Below the pieces are notes generated by a model that worked only from the letters and a program-made list of their open reading frames with translations, made no database searches and was not told where the DNA came from. Of a DNA stretch of 64,000 nt, positions 1 to 9,283 are shown in pieces. This stretch comes from UBA2031 sp037189985. GTDB lineage: Bacteria; Pseudomonadota; Gammaproteobacteria; Pseudomonadales; Moraxellaceae. Where the stretch lies: NCBI GenBank assembly GCA_037189985.1, contig JBBCJX010000031.1, forward strand, positions 186,001-250,000, written 5' to 3'. The stretch's first letter is position 1. Each line of letters starts with the position of its first letter. A program made the translations under genes and the position numbers.

Positions 1-24
1 CCAGCGGAATCAGTAAAGGCGCGG

Positions 25-33
25 ATTCTAGCA
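25..33 (-). promoter_or_regulatory. Possible extended -10 promoter facing out of the window
   Basis: The minus strand reads TGCTAGAAT, an extended -10 (TG, one base, TAGAAT). It would drive a gene lying to the left of the window. No good -35 is visible. The rest of bases 1-147 holds no gene that I can support. Confidence 0.25.
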
Positions 34-147
34 GCCACACCCGCATGGTGGGAGCGGCTTTGCATCAGGGATTCAAGGCAAGGACCAGCAAATCGTGATG
101 AACAAAACCGGCCACTCCCGAAACTGTCTTGCTGGCAGCAGGTGGCA

Positions 148-822
148 ATGTCCACAATAGCCCCCATGAAAGACCCCGCCCTGACCGAACTGCGCAAACA
201 GTTGCGTGAAAGCGCACCCGCCCCTGCTGCTCCAAAGCCAGCAGCCAAGCCCGCTGCGCCCAAGCCGGAAGAGCAGGTGGACGATGCCACCCTCTTCGCC
301 CGCGCCACGCAAGGCGTGAAGCGCATGCAGGCCGACGCGCCCCCTGCCACCATCATCCAGCGTCCTGATGCCAATACCCTGCGCCGGCGTGCCGCCGCCG
401 TGGCAGAAGAGGCTGCCACCGGCCCGATTTCGGACACGGCCGCCCTCATGCATGCCGTGGCGCCCGAAGAAACCCTGAGCTTTGCCCGCAATGGCATACC
501 GCCCCGTGCGCTGCAAAAACTGAAACAGGGCCAACAACCCTGGCAGGCGGCGGTGGACCTGCATGGCTGCAGCATGGACGCGGCACGTGATGCCGTATTG
601 AAGCTGGTGGCAGAAAGCCGCAAGGAAGGCCTGACCCTCGTGAAGATCGTGCACGGCAAGGGACTCATGCACGGCCAGCCCTTGCTCAAGACCTGCGTGA
701 ACGGCTGGCTGAGACAAATTCCAGAGGTGCTGGCCTTTGTCAGTGCCCTACCCCGTGATGGCGGTACTGGCGCGGTTTATGTACAACTGAAACGCCGTCG
801 TGAAACCGGTGAAAGCAGTTAG
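148..822 (+). CDS. Smr (MutS2 C-terminal-like) domain protein
   Basis: A cytosolic protein of about 224 aa. The first 125 residues are rich in Ala, Pro and charged residues and look flexible. The C-terminal 90 residues form an Smr domain, shown by VDLHGCSMDAARDAV (the DLHG motif) and by IVHGKGLMHG (the HGKG motif). Smr domains in this family are nucleic-acid-binding or nicking endonuclease modules, and the stand-alone proteins resemble E. coli SmrA/SmrB. An upstream GTG at 142 is possible, but the ATG at 148 follows an AGGTGG-like ribosome-binding site. folE follows on the same strand with its own promoter. The substrate cannot be read from sequence. Confidence 0.85.
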   Translation: MSTIAPMKDPALTELRKQLRESAPAPAAPKPAAKPAAPKPEEQVDDATLFARATQGVKRMQADAPPATIIQRPDANTLRRRAAAVAEEAATGPISDTAALMHAVAPEETLSFARNGIPPRALQKLKQGQQPWQAAVDLHGCSMDAARDAVLKLVAESRKEGLTLVKIVHGKGLMHGQPLLKTCVNGWLRQIPEVLAFVSALPRDGGTGAVYVQLKRRRETGESS

Positions 823-892
823 GCCCCTGCATGAGCTGCTTCTGCCATAGCCCTCCCATGGCATCTGGCAGCAAAGTGGCATGCCACCGACT

Positions 893-921
893 TTGACCCA
901 TCCTGCTGATTTGGTTAGGGT
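893..921 (+). promoter_or_regulatory. Sigma70-like promoter for folE
   Basis: TTGACC, a 17-base spacer and TAGGGT lie about 45 bases upstream of the folE start. The -35 and the spacing are good; the -10 is moderate. This suggests folE and the following genes can be transcribed independently of the Smr gene. Confidence 0.45.
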
Positions 922-963
922 GGCTGCCCGTTTCGCAATGCCAGAGAGCAAAGGTTCCTCACC

Positions 964-1503
964 ATGGAAAAAGCCTACGCCAGCCTCATCACCGCTGTGG
1001 GTGAAGACCTCAACCGTCCCGGCCTGCTCGACACGCCCAAACGCGCAGCCAAGGCATTCCAGTATCTCTGCAAGGGCTATCAGGACAATCTTGATACCCT
1101 GGTCAACAACGCCATTTTCCCGTCCGACAACGACGAGCTGGTGATCGTGAAGGACATCGAGCTCTATTCCCTTTGCGAACACCACATGCTGCCCTTCATC
1201 GGCAAGGCCCATGTGGGTTATCTGCCATCGGGCAAGGTCCTGGGGCTGTCCAAGGTTGCCCGCATCGTCGACATGTATGCCCGCCGCCTGCAGATACAGG
1301 AAAACCTGACCAAGGAAATCGCGGATGCCGTCATGCAGGTCACCGGTGCCAAGGGCGTAGGCGTGATCGTCGAGGCCAAGCACATGTGCATGATGATGCG
1401 CGGCGTGGAGAAGCAGAACTCGTCCATGAAGACCTCCATCATGCTGGGACAGTTCCGCGACAACCCGCAAACGCGCAACGAATTCCTCTCGCTGCTGCGC
1501 TGA
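964..1503 (+). CDS. folE: GTP cyclohydrolase I
   Basis: Type I GTP cyclohydrolase (179 aa), which converts GTP to 7,8-dihydroneopterin triphosphate, the first step of tetrahydrofolate and pterin synthesis. Seen directly: the zinc and active-site segment SLCEHHMLPFIGKAHVGY, the VLGLSKVARIVDMYARRLQ helix, and the second zinc ligand region HMCMMMRGVEK followed by SSMKTS. The zinc Cys and His residues expected for FolE-IA are all present. The length is at the short end for the family (E. coli is longer at the N-terminus). An SDR gene follows after 43 bases and may be co-transcribed. Confidence 0.96.
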   Translation: MEKAYASLITAVGEDLNRPGLLDTPKRAAKAFQYLCKGYQDNLDTLVNNAIFPSDNDELVIVKDIELYSLCEHHMLPFIGKAHVGYLPSGKVLGLSKVARIVDMYARRLQIQENLTKEIADAVMQVTGAKGVGVIVEAKHMCMMMRGVEKQNSSMKTSIMLGQFRDNPQTRNEFLSLLR

Positions 1504-1546
1504 TCGCCACTCCCGCAGACAAAGAAAAAACGGACAGGAGAAAGCC

Positions 1547-2353
1547 ATGTCCCGCGTCCTCATCACCGGTGCCGCCAGTGGTCTCGGCCGTGCCCTTGCC
1601 CTCGCCTGGGCCCGGCGTGGCGCCCGCCTTGTCATTGCCGACCTGCATGCCGAACGGGCCGCCGAATCCGTGTTGCTCTGTCAGCAAGCCGGCGCTGCCG
1701 AGGCTTTCTTCCTGCATCTGGACGTCACGAAGGAGACCGACTTTCAGACCGCACTGGCCACCGTGAAAGAGCGCTGGGGCGGGCTGGACGTGCTGGTGAA
1801 CAATGCCGGTGTGGCAGGCGGCGGAAGCTTTGAGGGCATCAGCGAAGCGGACTGGCAGTGGATGCTGAACATCAACCTGCTGGGAGTGGTACGCGGTTGT
1901 GCCGTATTCACGCCACTGTTCAAAGAACAGGAAAGCGGCCAGTTCGTGAACATCGCCTCCATGGCAGGCCTGCTCAATCCACCGGCCATGGCGAGCTACA
2001 ACGTCGCCAAGGCCGGCGTGGTGGCGCTCTCGGAGACACTGGCCTCCGAGCTTTTTCCCTGGAACATCCGCACACTGGTCGTCTGCCCCTCCTACTTCCA
2101 GACCAATCTGGCCGAATCCCTGCAGTCGCACGACGCGCAGATGAAGGCAGCATTACCGAAGCTGCTGGCCACTTCGGAACTGACTGCTGACGACATTGCC
2201 GAGGGCATTCTTGCTGCCGTGGACAGGGGAGACAGCCATTACCTGCCCCATGCCAAGGCGCAAGCAGCCTGGCAGATGAAGCAAACTGCCCCTGAACAGT
2301 TTCTGGCAGCATCGCGCGAGCAAGCCAGAAAACTGTCCGGGCGCACGGCCTAG
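1547..2353 (+). CDS. Short-chain dehydrogenase/reductase (SDR)
   Basis: Classical SDR of 268 aa with a Rossmann fold. The nucleotide-binding motif is TGAASGLGRALALAWA near residue 7. The acidic residue at the end of strand 2 (VIADLHAE) suggests NAD(H) preference. NNAG is near residue 87, and the catalytic Ser and YNVAK motif are at about 139-157. An AGGAG ribosome-binding site precedes the ATG by six bases. The substrate is unknown. Another SDR in this window (24019-24864) is related in type but belongs to a different operon. Confidence 0.9.
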   Translation: MSRVLITGAASGLGRALALAWARRGARLVIADLHAERAAESVLLCQQAGAAEAFFLHLDVTKETDFQTALATVKERWGGLDVLVNNAGVAGGGSFEGISEADWQWMLNINLLGVVRGCAVFTPLFKEQESGQFVNIASMAGLLNPPAMASYNVAKAGVVALSETLASELFPWNIRTLVVCPSYFQTNLAESLQSHDAQMKAALPKLLATSELTADDIAEGILAAVDRGDSHYLPHAKAQAAWQMKQTAPEQFLAASREQARKLSGRTA

Positions 2354-2363
2354 CCGAACCGCC

Positions 2364-3263
2364 ATGCAAGGACTGGCTGGCTTTTTCTTCACGCTGGTTC
2401 TGGCATTTCCACTACTGACAGCCCAGGCACACGGAGATGGCCCGCCCGATTCTCCGCACTGGCGCATCGCCATTTCCAGCGATGTCTACAGCGACTATCT
2501 GGATTTCATCGGCCAGCGTGATCCGCTGAGCCTGCAGCATTATGGTGGTCCGCATTCACGACGTGACGTGGTGGAAGTCGTGTTGCTGCAACAAGCCTTG
2601 CAGCGCGGCGGCGCCTATCGGCCCTTGCGTTTCCTGCTGACAGACTCGGAAAGACGTACGCTGAAAGCACTGGCAAACGGTGATGCCGACATGAGCGGCT
2701 CGAGCCAATGGAGCGAAAAAGCCCTTGCGTTGCCCAAAGACGTTGCCATTTCCAGAGCACTGGTCCGTGAAGGTGAGTTCACCGCCGGACTCTATTTCCC
2801 CGAAGGCCATCCGGCACTCCTGCAACTTGCCGCAAAGCCGCAGGAAATACACCGCTACACTGCCGTATGTGCAGCGAGCTGGAAGCCCGATCTCGCCGTG
2901 CTGGGCACACTGGGCAGCCCTGTCCTGAAAACGGAAAACTGGGAGTCCATGCTGGGCATGCTGCAAAAAAAACGTGCTGACTATGTGCTGGCACCTTTCC
3001 AGCCCACGCCCGGCTTCCGCTTTGATACAGGCAATCTTGTCCTTGCACCGGTGCCAGGCATCAAGGTCAGACTGCCCGGCTCACGCCACTTCCTGCTGAG
3101 TCGCCACTCGCCAGACATTGGCGAACTGGAAAGCGCGCTAGAAAAAGGACTCAAGGCCATGGAAAAGGAAGGACGCCTGCAACGCGCCTATCAGGAATCA
3201 GGCTTTCATGACGATCGCGTAAAAAACTGGAAAGTGCTGCAACCCTCCAGCACAGCAAGATAA
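2364..3263 (+). CDS. Periplasmic solute-binding-like protein (PBP2 fold)
   Basis: A 299-aa exported protein. It has an N-terminal signal peptide (LAGFFFTLVLAFPLLTAQAHG) and a mature part resembling family 3 solute-binding or ABC-sensor periplasmic proteins. Such stand-alone domains occur next to sensor proteins or act as uptake receptors. The gene begins 10 bases after the SDR stop and is probably co-transcribed. It converges on the HAMP-PAS sensor gene, whose stop is 13 bases away. No permease gene is nearby, so a role in sensing is as likely as transport. Fold assignment is by sequence pattern only; the ligand is unknown. Confidence 0.6.
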   Translation: MQGLAGFFFTLVLAFPLLTAQAHGDGPPDSPHWRIAISSDVYSDYLDFIGQRDPLSLQHYGGPHSRRDVVEVVLLQQALQRGGAYRPLRFLLTDSERRTLKALANGDADMSGSSQWSEKALALPKDVAISRALVREGEFTAGLYFPEGHPALLQLAAKPQEIHRYTAVCAASWKPDLAVLGTLGSPVLKTENWESMLGMLQKKRADYVLAPFQPTPGFRFDTGNLVLAPVPGIKVRLPGSRHFLLSRHSPDIGELESALEKGLKAMEKEGRLQRAYQESGFHDDRVKNWKVLQPSSTAR

Positions 3264-3275
3264 GGGTTCACACTC

Positions 3276-4436
3276 TCAGGTATCCGCAGCAACAAGCTCA
3301 CGAGCATCACGCAGCATGAGCATCATGCCCTGAAGCTGCCGGTCCTGGTCACGCATCATGGCGGCCACCGCCTCCACCTCCAGGACTCGTCCGTCCGCAT
3401 GATGCGTGACCAAGCGACGGCGCAGCACACCATACTCCCGCTGCATGTCCAGGAAGAACTTCTCTGCGGACTGGTTCAGGAACCCGCTCACGGAAGGCAG
3501 CAACCTTGCCAGAGGCAGCATGGAAAACTCCTGGTTCTCATGCCCCAGCATGTACACGGCCAAAGGATTGAGCCAAGTGACATTACCGCGTGCATCCGTT
3601 CTCAGTGCAGCCTCGGGCAAGCCGTTGAGCGACTGCAGGTTGAGCTGGTTTTCCGTCGTCAGCGCTGCCTCGTTTTTCTCCCAGAGTTCGATATCACGCA
3701 GCAGGTTGCGACGCATCTGGTTGAAGGCATCCACCAGCTCGTTGAGCTCGTCATTGCTGTTTTCACGATTCAGCCTCAGGGGCTCGCGCAAATTAAGGTA
3801 GTTGATGCTGCGGGCCCGCTCGGTAATGCGACGCAAGTGCCGAGTCACCAACCACTGGAAAAAGAGCAGGATGAAAAAAGCAACGAGAAAGGTCTTGAGA
3901 CCCTGAGTGCCCAGGATGATGAGGAATCGGTTGAATACCCGGCTCTTGATCTCGGTCGTCGATGCCTCTATCCGCGCCGTGCCCAACAGCAGCAACTGGC
4001 CCGACACCGGATGCCGGTATTCCAGCTTGAAGGTTTTCTCCACACGGTCCCGCAGGGGGCGCACCTGATGGCCCACCTGATAATGCGTGCCATCGTTCTC
4101 GACCACTTCCACATACTGAATGCCGGGCAGGCGCAGGATATCGGCCATCTGCTGCTGCAAGGCAGACGGACTCACGATCCAGAGGTTGTAGGCCAGCATG
4201 CCGGTGGTGGTTTGCTGCAGGGTATCCAGACGGCTCTCGACACGCGTCACTTCGTGACGGTAATCCAGCGCGAGTTCAGTCAGTGTTGCCAGCAACGCTC
4301 CCAGCGTACTGACCAGCAAGATGCCGGCGAGCAGGCGCCGCGCCAGCGGGCTACGCCGCAAGAGGGAAAGTTGCAGGCGCCAGCGAGCCGGCTCTTCCTC
4401 TGCACTGTTGGCTTCCAGATCCTTCTGATTCACCAC
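3276..4436 (-). CDS. Membrane sensor with HAMP and PAS domains, no kinase output
   Basis: A 386-aa inner-membrane protein. A first transmembrane helix (about residues 33-55) is followed by a periplasmic segment of about 120 aa, a second helix (about 170-195), a HAMP domain (RARSINYLNLREP...NELVDAFNQM), a short coiled coil and a PAS domain near the C-terminus (GLPEAALRTDARGNVTWLNP). There is no HisKA, GGDEF, EAL or methyl-accepting region, so the signal must pass to a partner or the PAS itself is the output. Translation probably starts at GTG. It is the last gene of a likely operon with two alpha/beta hydrolases. Confidence 0.75.
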   Translation of the reverse strand: MVNQKDLEANSAEEEPARWRLQLSLLRRSPLARRLLAGILLVSTLGALLATLTELALDYRHEVTRVESRLDTLQQTTTGMLAYNLWIVSPSALQQQMADILRLPGIQYVEVVENDGTHYQVGHQVRPLRDRVEKTFKLEYRHPVSGQLLLLGTARIEASTTEIKSRVFNRFLIILGTQGLKTFLVAFFILLFFQWLVTRHLRRITERARSINYLNLREPLRLNRENSNDELNELVDAFNQMRRNLLRDIELWEKNEAALTTENQLNLQSLNGLPEAALRTDARGNVTWLNPLAVYMLGHENQEFSMLPLARLLPSVSGFLNQSAEKFFLDMQREYGVLRRRLVTHHADGRVLEVEAVAAMMRDQDRQLQGMMLMLRDARELVAADT

Positions 4437-4448
4437 TGTTCTCCCGAA

Positions 4449-5312
4449 TCAGGCCCGCGCCCCCGACAGGTAACGCTGCATGGCCTCCGCCACCTGCTCT
4501 GGTGATTCGTCCAGATGCAGATGATGCCCTCCCGGCAGGGTCACAAGCTCACCCTGTCGTACTGCCTGCCAGCGGCGCGCAAACATTTCTGCAGCGGCGG
4601 CAAATCCGTTTTCTGCCTTGAGCAACAGCACAGGAATCTCAATAGCTTCCAGAAAAGCCGTGACCTGCGCTTCAGTCAGGCGCGAGGACGAGTGATGGCG
4701 CACACGCCTGTCTGTCGTCCAGGAAAAACCGCCCTCCACTTCCTTGAGACTGCGTGAACACAGTATGCGTGCCGCTTCTTCACTCAGCGGCGTGAATCCC
4801 CGGCGACGTGCCACCACAGCAAGTTCATGATCGGCAAAGACCCGTTCGGGGCGTGGCTCATACTCGCGCCACTCGCACAAGGCATCGTGCAATATCCGGG
4901 GTGCCTCGTCCGCCTCGCTACCCCATGGACCCAAACCGTCGATCAGCATCAGTGCCGAGACCCGCTCGGGCATGGCGCCAGCCAGCAAGAGCCCTATGCC
5001 GGCACCCATGGAATGCCCCACCAGGCGAAAACGCTCCCAGCCCAGCTGGTCCACCACGCCCAGCACATCATCCACATGATCCAGCGTGTGGTAGCGCATG
5101 CCGTCTGCACGCCAGTCACTGAAACCGTGGCCGGCAAAATCCATGGCAACGATATGAAAATCCGGCAGCAAAGGCGCAAGGCGATCAAAGCTGGCAGCGT
5201 TGTCCTGCCAGCCATGCAAGGCCAGCAAAGGCGGTAGCGAAGCATCATGCCAGCAGCGGGCGGCAATGCGGCGGCCTTTTATCAGGAACTCGCGTTCGAC
5301 CACCTGGCTCAT
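4449..5312 (-). CDS. Alpha/beta hydrolase
   Basis: A 287-aa cytosolic alpha/beta hydrolase. Visible features are the oxyanion region ALHGWQDNAASF, the nucleophile elbow VGHSMGAG (Ser near residue 99) and the C-terminal catalytic His in PGGHHLHLDES. The family includes esterases and lipases. Its start overlaps the stop of the preceding hydrolase gene by four bases (ATGA), which indicates translational coupling. The substrate is unknown. Confidence 0.85.
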   Translation of the reverse strand: MSQVVEREFLIKGRRIAARCWHDASLPPLLALHGWQDNAASFDRLAPLLPDFHIVAMDFAGHGFSDWRADGMRYHTLDHVDDVLGVVDQLGWERFRLVGHSMGAGIGLLLAGAMPERVSALMLIDGLGPWGSEADEAPRILHDALCEWREYEPRPERVFADHELAVVARRRGFTPLSEEAARILCSRSLKEVEGGFSWTTDRRVRHHSSSRLTEAQVTAFLEAIEIPVLLLKAENGFAAAAEMFARRWQAVRQGELVTLPGGHHLHLDESPEQVAEAMQRYLSGARA

Positions 5313-6103
5313 GCCGGCTTCATCCCGGCCAGCCCTTCATGGATCACCTCGGCGGTACGCAACGGGTTTTCCAGCGGAAACATATGCCCACCCTCCACCG
5401 TGCGGTAATCCATATGATGCTGCCTCGCCATGCGAGCTCCGAAACCGGCACGAACAAACTCGCTGCTGGCGCCGGCAATGAACACGCCCGGGACCTTGAG
5501 TGGCGCACGGTAACGCCAGGCATCCGTCGGCGTGGTCCGGAAAATTTCCACTTCGGTCTCGACCGGAACGGTCAGACGGACGCCGCCCTCGTAATCCGAC
5601 AGTGCGTAATGCAGGTAATCCTCGAAACAGTCCGGATCAAACGCCTGGAAGAATTTCTTGCGGCCCAGGCTGGCGCGCGCCTCGTCACGGGAAGGCCAGG
5701 TTTCACGCCTCCCCTTGCTCTTGCCAGCCGGCGTGATGCGATCAGCCTGCCCGATCATTTTCATGAGAGCAAAAGGGATGACACCAGCGCCGTTGACCAC
5801 GGGGGGGTCCATGATCACCACCGCACGGAACAACTCGGGGTAACGATGTGCGGCCATGAAAGTACAAAGCCCCCCCATGGAATGCCCCATGCCGATCACC
5901 GGCCGATCCGACTGCCGGCGGATGGAATCCACCACCTGTTCCGTCAGTTCGTGCCAGTTGTTGCGCACCGGATAATCCGGATCAGTTCCCATTACCGGCA
6001 GGGTCTTGATGTCGTAATCGGCCTCCAGCGCACTCAGCAACTTGCCATAGCAGGCCGAAGGAACGCCGTTGGCGTGGGCGAAATGAATCACGGGTCTGGT
6101 CAT
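5309..6103 (-). CDS. Alpha/beta hydrolase
   Basis: A 264-aa alpha/beta hydrolase with HANGVPSACYGKLL near the N-terminus (the oxyanion-forming HANG variant), the nucleophile elbow GMGHSMGG (Ser near residue 75) and a catalytic His in VEGGHMFPLE. It is distinct from its neighbour, not a recent duplicate. It lies 69 bases downstream of the M16 peptidase gene and is coupled to the next hydrolase. Substrate unknown; lipid ester hydrolysis would fit the rest of the window but is only inferred. Confidence 0.82.
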   Translation of the reverse strand: MTRPVIHFAHANGVPSACYGKLLSALEADYDIKTLPVMGTDPDYPVRNNWHELTEQVVDSIRRQSDRPVIGMGHSMGGLCTFMAAHRYPELFRAVVIMDPPVVNGAGVIPFALMKMIGQADRITPAGKSKGRRETWPSRDEARASLGRKKFFQAFDPDCFEDYLHYALSDYEGGVRLTVPVETEVEIFRTTPTDAWRYRAPLKVPGVFIAGASSEFVRAGFGARMARQHHMDYRTVEGGHMFPLENPLRTAEVIHEGLAGMKPA

Positions 6104-6172
6104 GGATATCTGCTCAGGAATTCATGGCCGGCAACGCTTCCGCAGGAGCATTGCCGGCCATCAAGAGAATCA

Positions 6173-9124
6173 TCAAAGCCGTTCGATAGCGAGGCCAAGC
6201 GCCTCGACATCAGCTGCTCTTGCCGCAGGCGCAATCACGGCCGTCACGGACTTGCCGGTGAGATAGCGCTCTCCCACATGACGCAGGTCGTCCAGCGACA
6301 CGGCCAGCAAACGTTCGCGCAACCGGCGACGCTGCTCAGGCGTACGACCGTACAGGGCATTGTGATAAGCCTGACGCGCCTCGCCCGATGGTGACAGTGG
6401 CTTGTCCATGTCGGAGATCGCGCCCAGCACGGTCTCCTCCAATTGACGCTGCTCATGCTTTTCGTTCAAGAGCCACTGCACGCTGGCATCAAAGTCCGCC
6501 AGGGTTTCGGCAAGGCGCGGATCACGATAGGAGTAGAAGCGGAAAGCAGCGGCATTGCTGTCATAACCGGCACCACCCCCATACGCACCACCCCGCTCAC
6601 GAATGGCACCGTGCAGGAAACCGTTGCGCAGGAAGCCTCCCAGCAGCATCAAAGGAGCGGCATCGGCATGCTCCAGCGGCACGGCGGCATAGGCACGGGC
6701 ACAGAACTGCACTTGCGTATTGGCCAGCCAAGCAACATCACGCGCAGCCGCCGGCAACGGGAAACGGAAAGACGAACAGGATGGCGTGTAGATGGCCGGC
6801 TGCCAGACCTGGCCCATGGCTGCCTCAAGCGCAGGCAATTGCTCTGCCTCGCCGATCAGCAGGAAACGGCGTGGCGCAGCAAGCACCTTGGCATGAATGA
6901 CCTGCAAACTGGCCAACAGCTTTTGCAGCTCACTGTCATCTGCAATCGCAGCATCCAGCGCTTTCATGCGGCGGATGCCGTTCAGGCCGGACACCTGCTG
7001 GTTGAACGCCGACACCACACTGAAAGAAGCAGACGACGCCTGCATGGCCAGGCCATGGCCCTGCCCTGTCACGCTGGATTCCCAGCGTGCCTTCATCTGA
7101 GCGACCAGCTCGCGCACACGCGAGCCTTCATCAAAGCGCAGCTCTTCCAGCGTGCTGCGCATCAAGGTATTGAAATCGCCTGCGCGGTTGTTGAGTGCCT
7201 TGCCGGACAGCACGAGATGGCCCAGTCCCTTGGCCGGGTCATGCATGTCGCCACGAATGGAAAGGCTCATGCGCAAGCCACCGGACACACGCGACTGCCA
7301 CTGCTGCATTTCCAGATAGTCACGCGTACCGGCACCCAGCTCACTTACCAGTGCCGTATAGAGCGGCAACAGTGGCTGCTCTTCCGGTGTGAAATCCGGC
7401 AGGTCGATGATGAGCTGCTCGTACACCAGTCCGTTGGTCCCCTGGGCATAAACGGCCAGCGGCACAGCATCCTTGCCAAGGAGCAGTTTTTTCTCGGTAC
7501 CCTCTGCCACCACAAGATCAGCCGGAATGTCCTCGCGGCCTACCAGCGGCAGGATTTCCGGATCATCGTGCTGAGTCTGGCGCTTTTGCAGCGCAGCGGA
7601 ATCGAGACGGATTTTTTCAGCGGCTTCGGCAGAGAGTGCCTTGCGGATTTTTTCCAGACGTGCCGCTTCTGCCTCGCGACGTTTCTCACTGAGCCCGGTA
7701 TCGGGTTGCAGGGCAAGGCGTACGCGATGCGGGTTTTCCAGCAGCCAGCGACGCACCAGCCCCTTGACGTAATCCGGCTGTTGTATGGCAAGGCGCAAGT
7801 CGGCCAGCACGGCATCGATATCCCAAAGCGCCACGGGGTCACCGTCATGCAGTACCGCCCCCAGGCCATTGAGGATGATCTGCAGGCCATAGGGGTAACC
7901 GTCGCCGCCAATCTCGCGTTGCGAAAGCTCAAGCTGGTGCAGCACGGCCTCCACATCTTCCTGTGGCACACCGTTGCGTGCCACATCGTCCAGCACGGCG
8001 AGCACGCCCTCTTCAAACGCCTGTGCACGCTCCGGTTCGGAGCCTTCTATACCGCACATGAAGGAAAGCTCGCGGCCGGAATCATCCACGCCACAAAGGG
8101 AAGAAGGCGCCTGCCCCAGCTCGCTCGTTTCCAGAAAGTGACGCAAGGGGGATGCTGAGTTCTCCAGCAACACGCCCGACAGCAACTCGGCCTCGAAACG
8201 CTCACGCAGGTTGGCTGTCTTGCCCAGCAACCAGCCTGTCACGATATGAGTTTTTTCTTCGGCGTCTTCTTCATCCAGTGCATAACTGCCCTGCACCTGC
8301 AAAGGCTGACTGTAACGCTTTTCGTCATGACCGCGAATCTGCTCGGGCAATGCCGTGAATTCGTGCAGGGCACGCTCTTCGAATTTGGCCTGCAACTCCA
8401 CGGCGGGAATGTCACCATACGTCATGAAGACGGCATTGCTGGGGTGGTAGTGCTCTTTGTAGAACGCCAGCAGGTCCTCGTATTTCAGGTCGGGAATGAC
8501 AGCAGGATCGCCACCGGAGTTGTAGTGATAGGTCGTGGTCGGGAAGAGATGGCTGTTCAGGGTCTCCCAGAGTTCGGACTGTGCCGAACTCATGGCGCCT
8601 TTCATCTCGTTGAACACCACGCCCTTGTAGACCAGCGGGCTGTCCTTCTCTTCCGGCTTCTCGAACTCGATGCGTATGCCTTCCTGCGCGAAATCAAGCG
8701 GGTCGATGCGCGCAAAGAAAACTGCATCCAGATACACGGACAGCAGGTTGTCGAAATCCTTTCGGTTCTGGCTGGCAAAGGGATAAGCCGTCCAGTCGCT
8801 GGAGGTGAAAGCGTTCATGAAGGTATTGAGCGAACGCCGGATCATCAGGAAGAAAGGATCGCGTACCGGGTATTTGCGCGAGCCGCAGAGCGCGGTGTGC
8901 TCCAGGATATGTGCCACGCCCGTGGAATCCATGGGCATGGTGCGCAATGCCACCAGGAAAACATTCTCGGGATTGTCGGTCGCCAGGTGGTAATGGGTGG
9001 CGCCGGTAGCTTTGTGCCGGTATTCGGCCACGGTGAGGTTGAGAGAAGCGATGGGTATCTGGCGGAGGGGCTCGAAGGCCGGATGAGCCGGCGGCAGGGA
9101 CGGTAATGACACGGGAGCACTCAT
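6173..9124 (-). CDS. M16C metallopeptidase, presequence protease-like
   Basis: A 983-aa zinc peptidase of the pitrilysin/insulinase family, full length for the PreP/Cym1 type. The inverted zinc motif HILEH is near residues 73-77 (in STGVAHILEHTALCGSRKYP). The third ligand is probably the Glu of VVFNEMKGAMS, about 75-100 residues further on. The second half is the inactive M16-fold domain, with the Tyr- and Arg-containing segment RERGGAYGGGAGYDSN near residue 850 that normally completes the active site. Bacterial members degrade oligopeptides, and no signal peptide is seen. It is transcribed divergently from the hydrolase at 9284. Confidence 0.9.
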   Translation of the reverse strand: MSAPVSLPSLPPAHPAFEPLRQIPIASLNLTVAEYRHKATGATHYHLATDNPENVFLVALRTMPMDSTGVAHILEHTALCGSRKYPVRDPFFLMIRRSLNTFMNAFTSSDWTAYPFASQNRKDFDNLLSVYLDAVFFARIDPLDFAQEGIRIEFEKPEEKDSPLVYKGVVFNEMKGAMSSAQSELWETLNSHLFPTTTYHYNSGGDPAVIPDLKYEDLLAFYKEHYHPSNAVFMTYGDIPAVELQAKFEERALHEFTALPEQIRGHDEKRYSQPLQVQGSYALDEEDAEEKTHIVTGWLLGKTANLRERFEAELLSGVLLENSASPLRHFLETSELGQAPSSLCGVDDSGRELSFMCGIEGSEPERAQAFEEGVLAVLDDVARNGVPQEDVEAVLHQLELSQREIGGDGYPYGLQIILNGLGAVLHDGDPVALWDIDAVLADLRLAIQQPDYVKGLVRRWLLENPHRVRLALQPDTGLSEKRREAEAARLEKIRKALSAEAAEKIRLDSAALQKRQTQHDDPEILPLVGREDIPADLVVAEGTEKKLLLGKDAVPLAVYAQGTNGLVYEQLIIDLPDFTPEEQPLLPLYTALVSELGAGTRDYLEMQQWQSRVSGGLRMSLSIRGDMHDPAKGLGHLVLSGKALNNRAGDFNTLMRSTLEELRFDEGSRVRELVAQMKARWESSVTGQGHGLAMQASSASFSVVSAFNQQVSGLNGIRRMKALDAAIADDSELQKLLASLQVIHAKVLAAPRRFLLIGEAEQLPALEAAMGQVWQPAIYTPSCSSFRFPLPAAARDVAWLANTQVQFCARAYAAVPLEHADAAPLMLLGGFLRNGFLHGAIRERGGAYGGGAGYDSNAAAFRFYSYRDPRLAETLADFDASVQWLLNEKHEQRQLEETVLGAISDMDKPLSPSGEARQAYHNALYGRTPEQRRRLRERLLAVSLDDLRHVGERYLTGKSVTAVIAPAARAADVEALGLAIERL

Positions 9125-9283
9125 GCAGAGGATTTGCCCGATTATGCGGCCTGGCAGGGGCCACTGCCAAACCGGGCAGCTCCCGCCACTGGTGGAAAAA
9201 GTCAGGGGATATGAGCACTTGCGTCATGCCTGCCCTCCACGCTGCCACCCCATAATCCGGCAGACCCTTGCCGGGAGCAGTCC

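Noticed and set aside
45..47. Possible minus-strand gene start at the left edge (MRVWLLESAPLL)
   Set aside because: Only 15 codons are in the window and there is no ribosome-binding site; the same bases look more like an extended -10 promoter.
6443..8158. 571-codon open frame on the plus strand
   Set aside because: Antisense to the M16 peptidase gene; no ribosome-binding site or recognisable domain.
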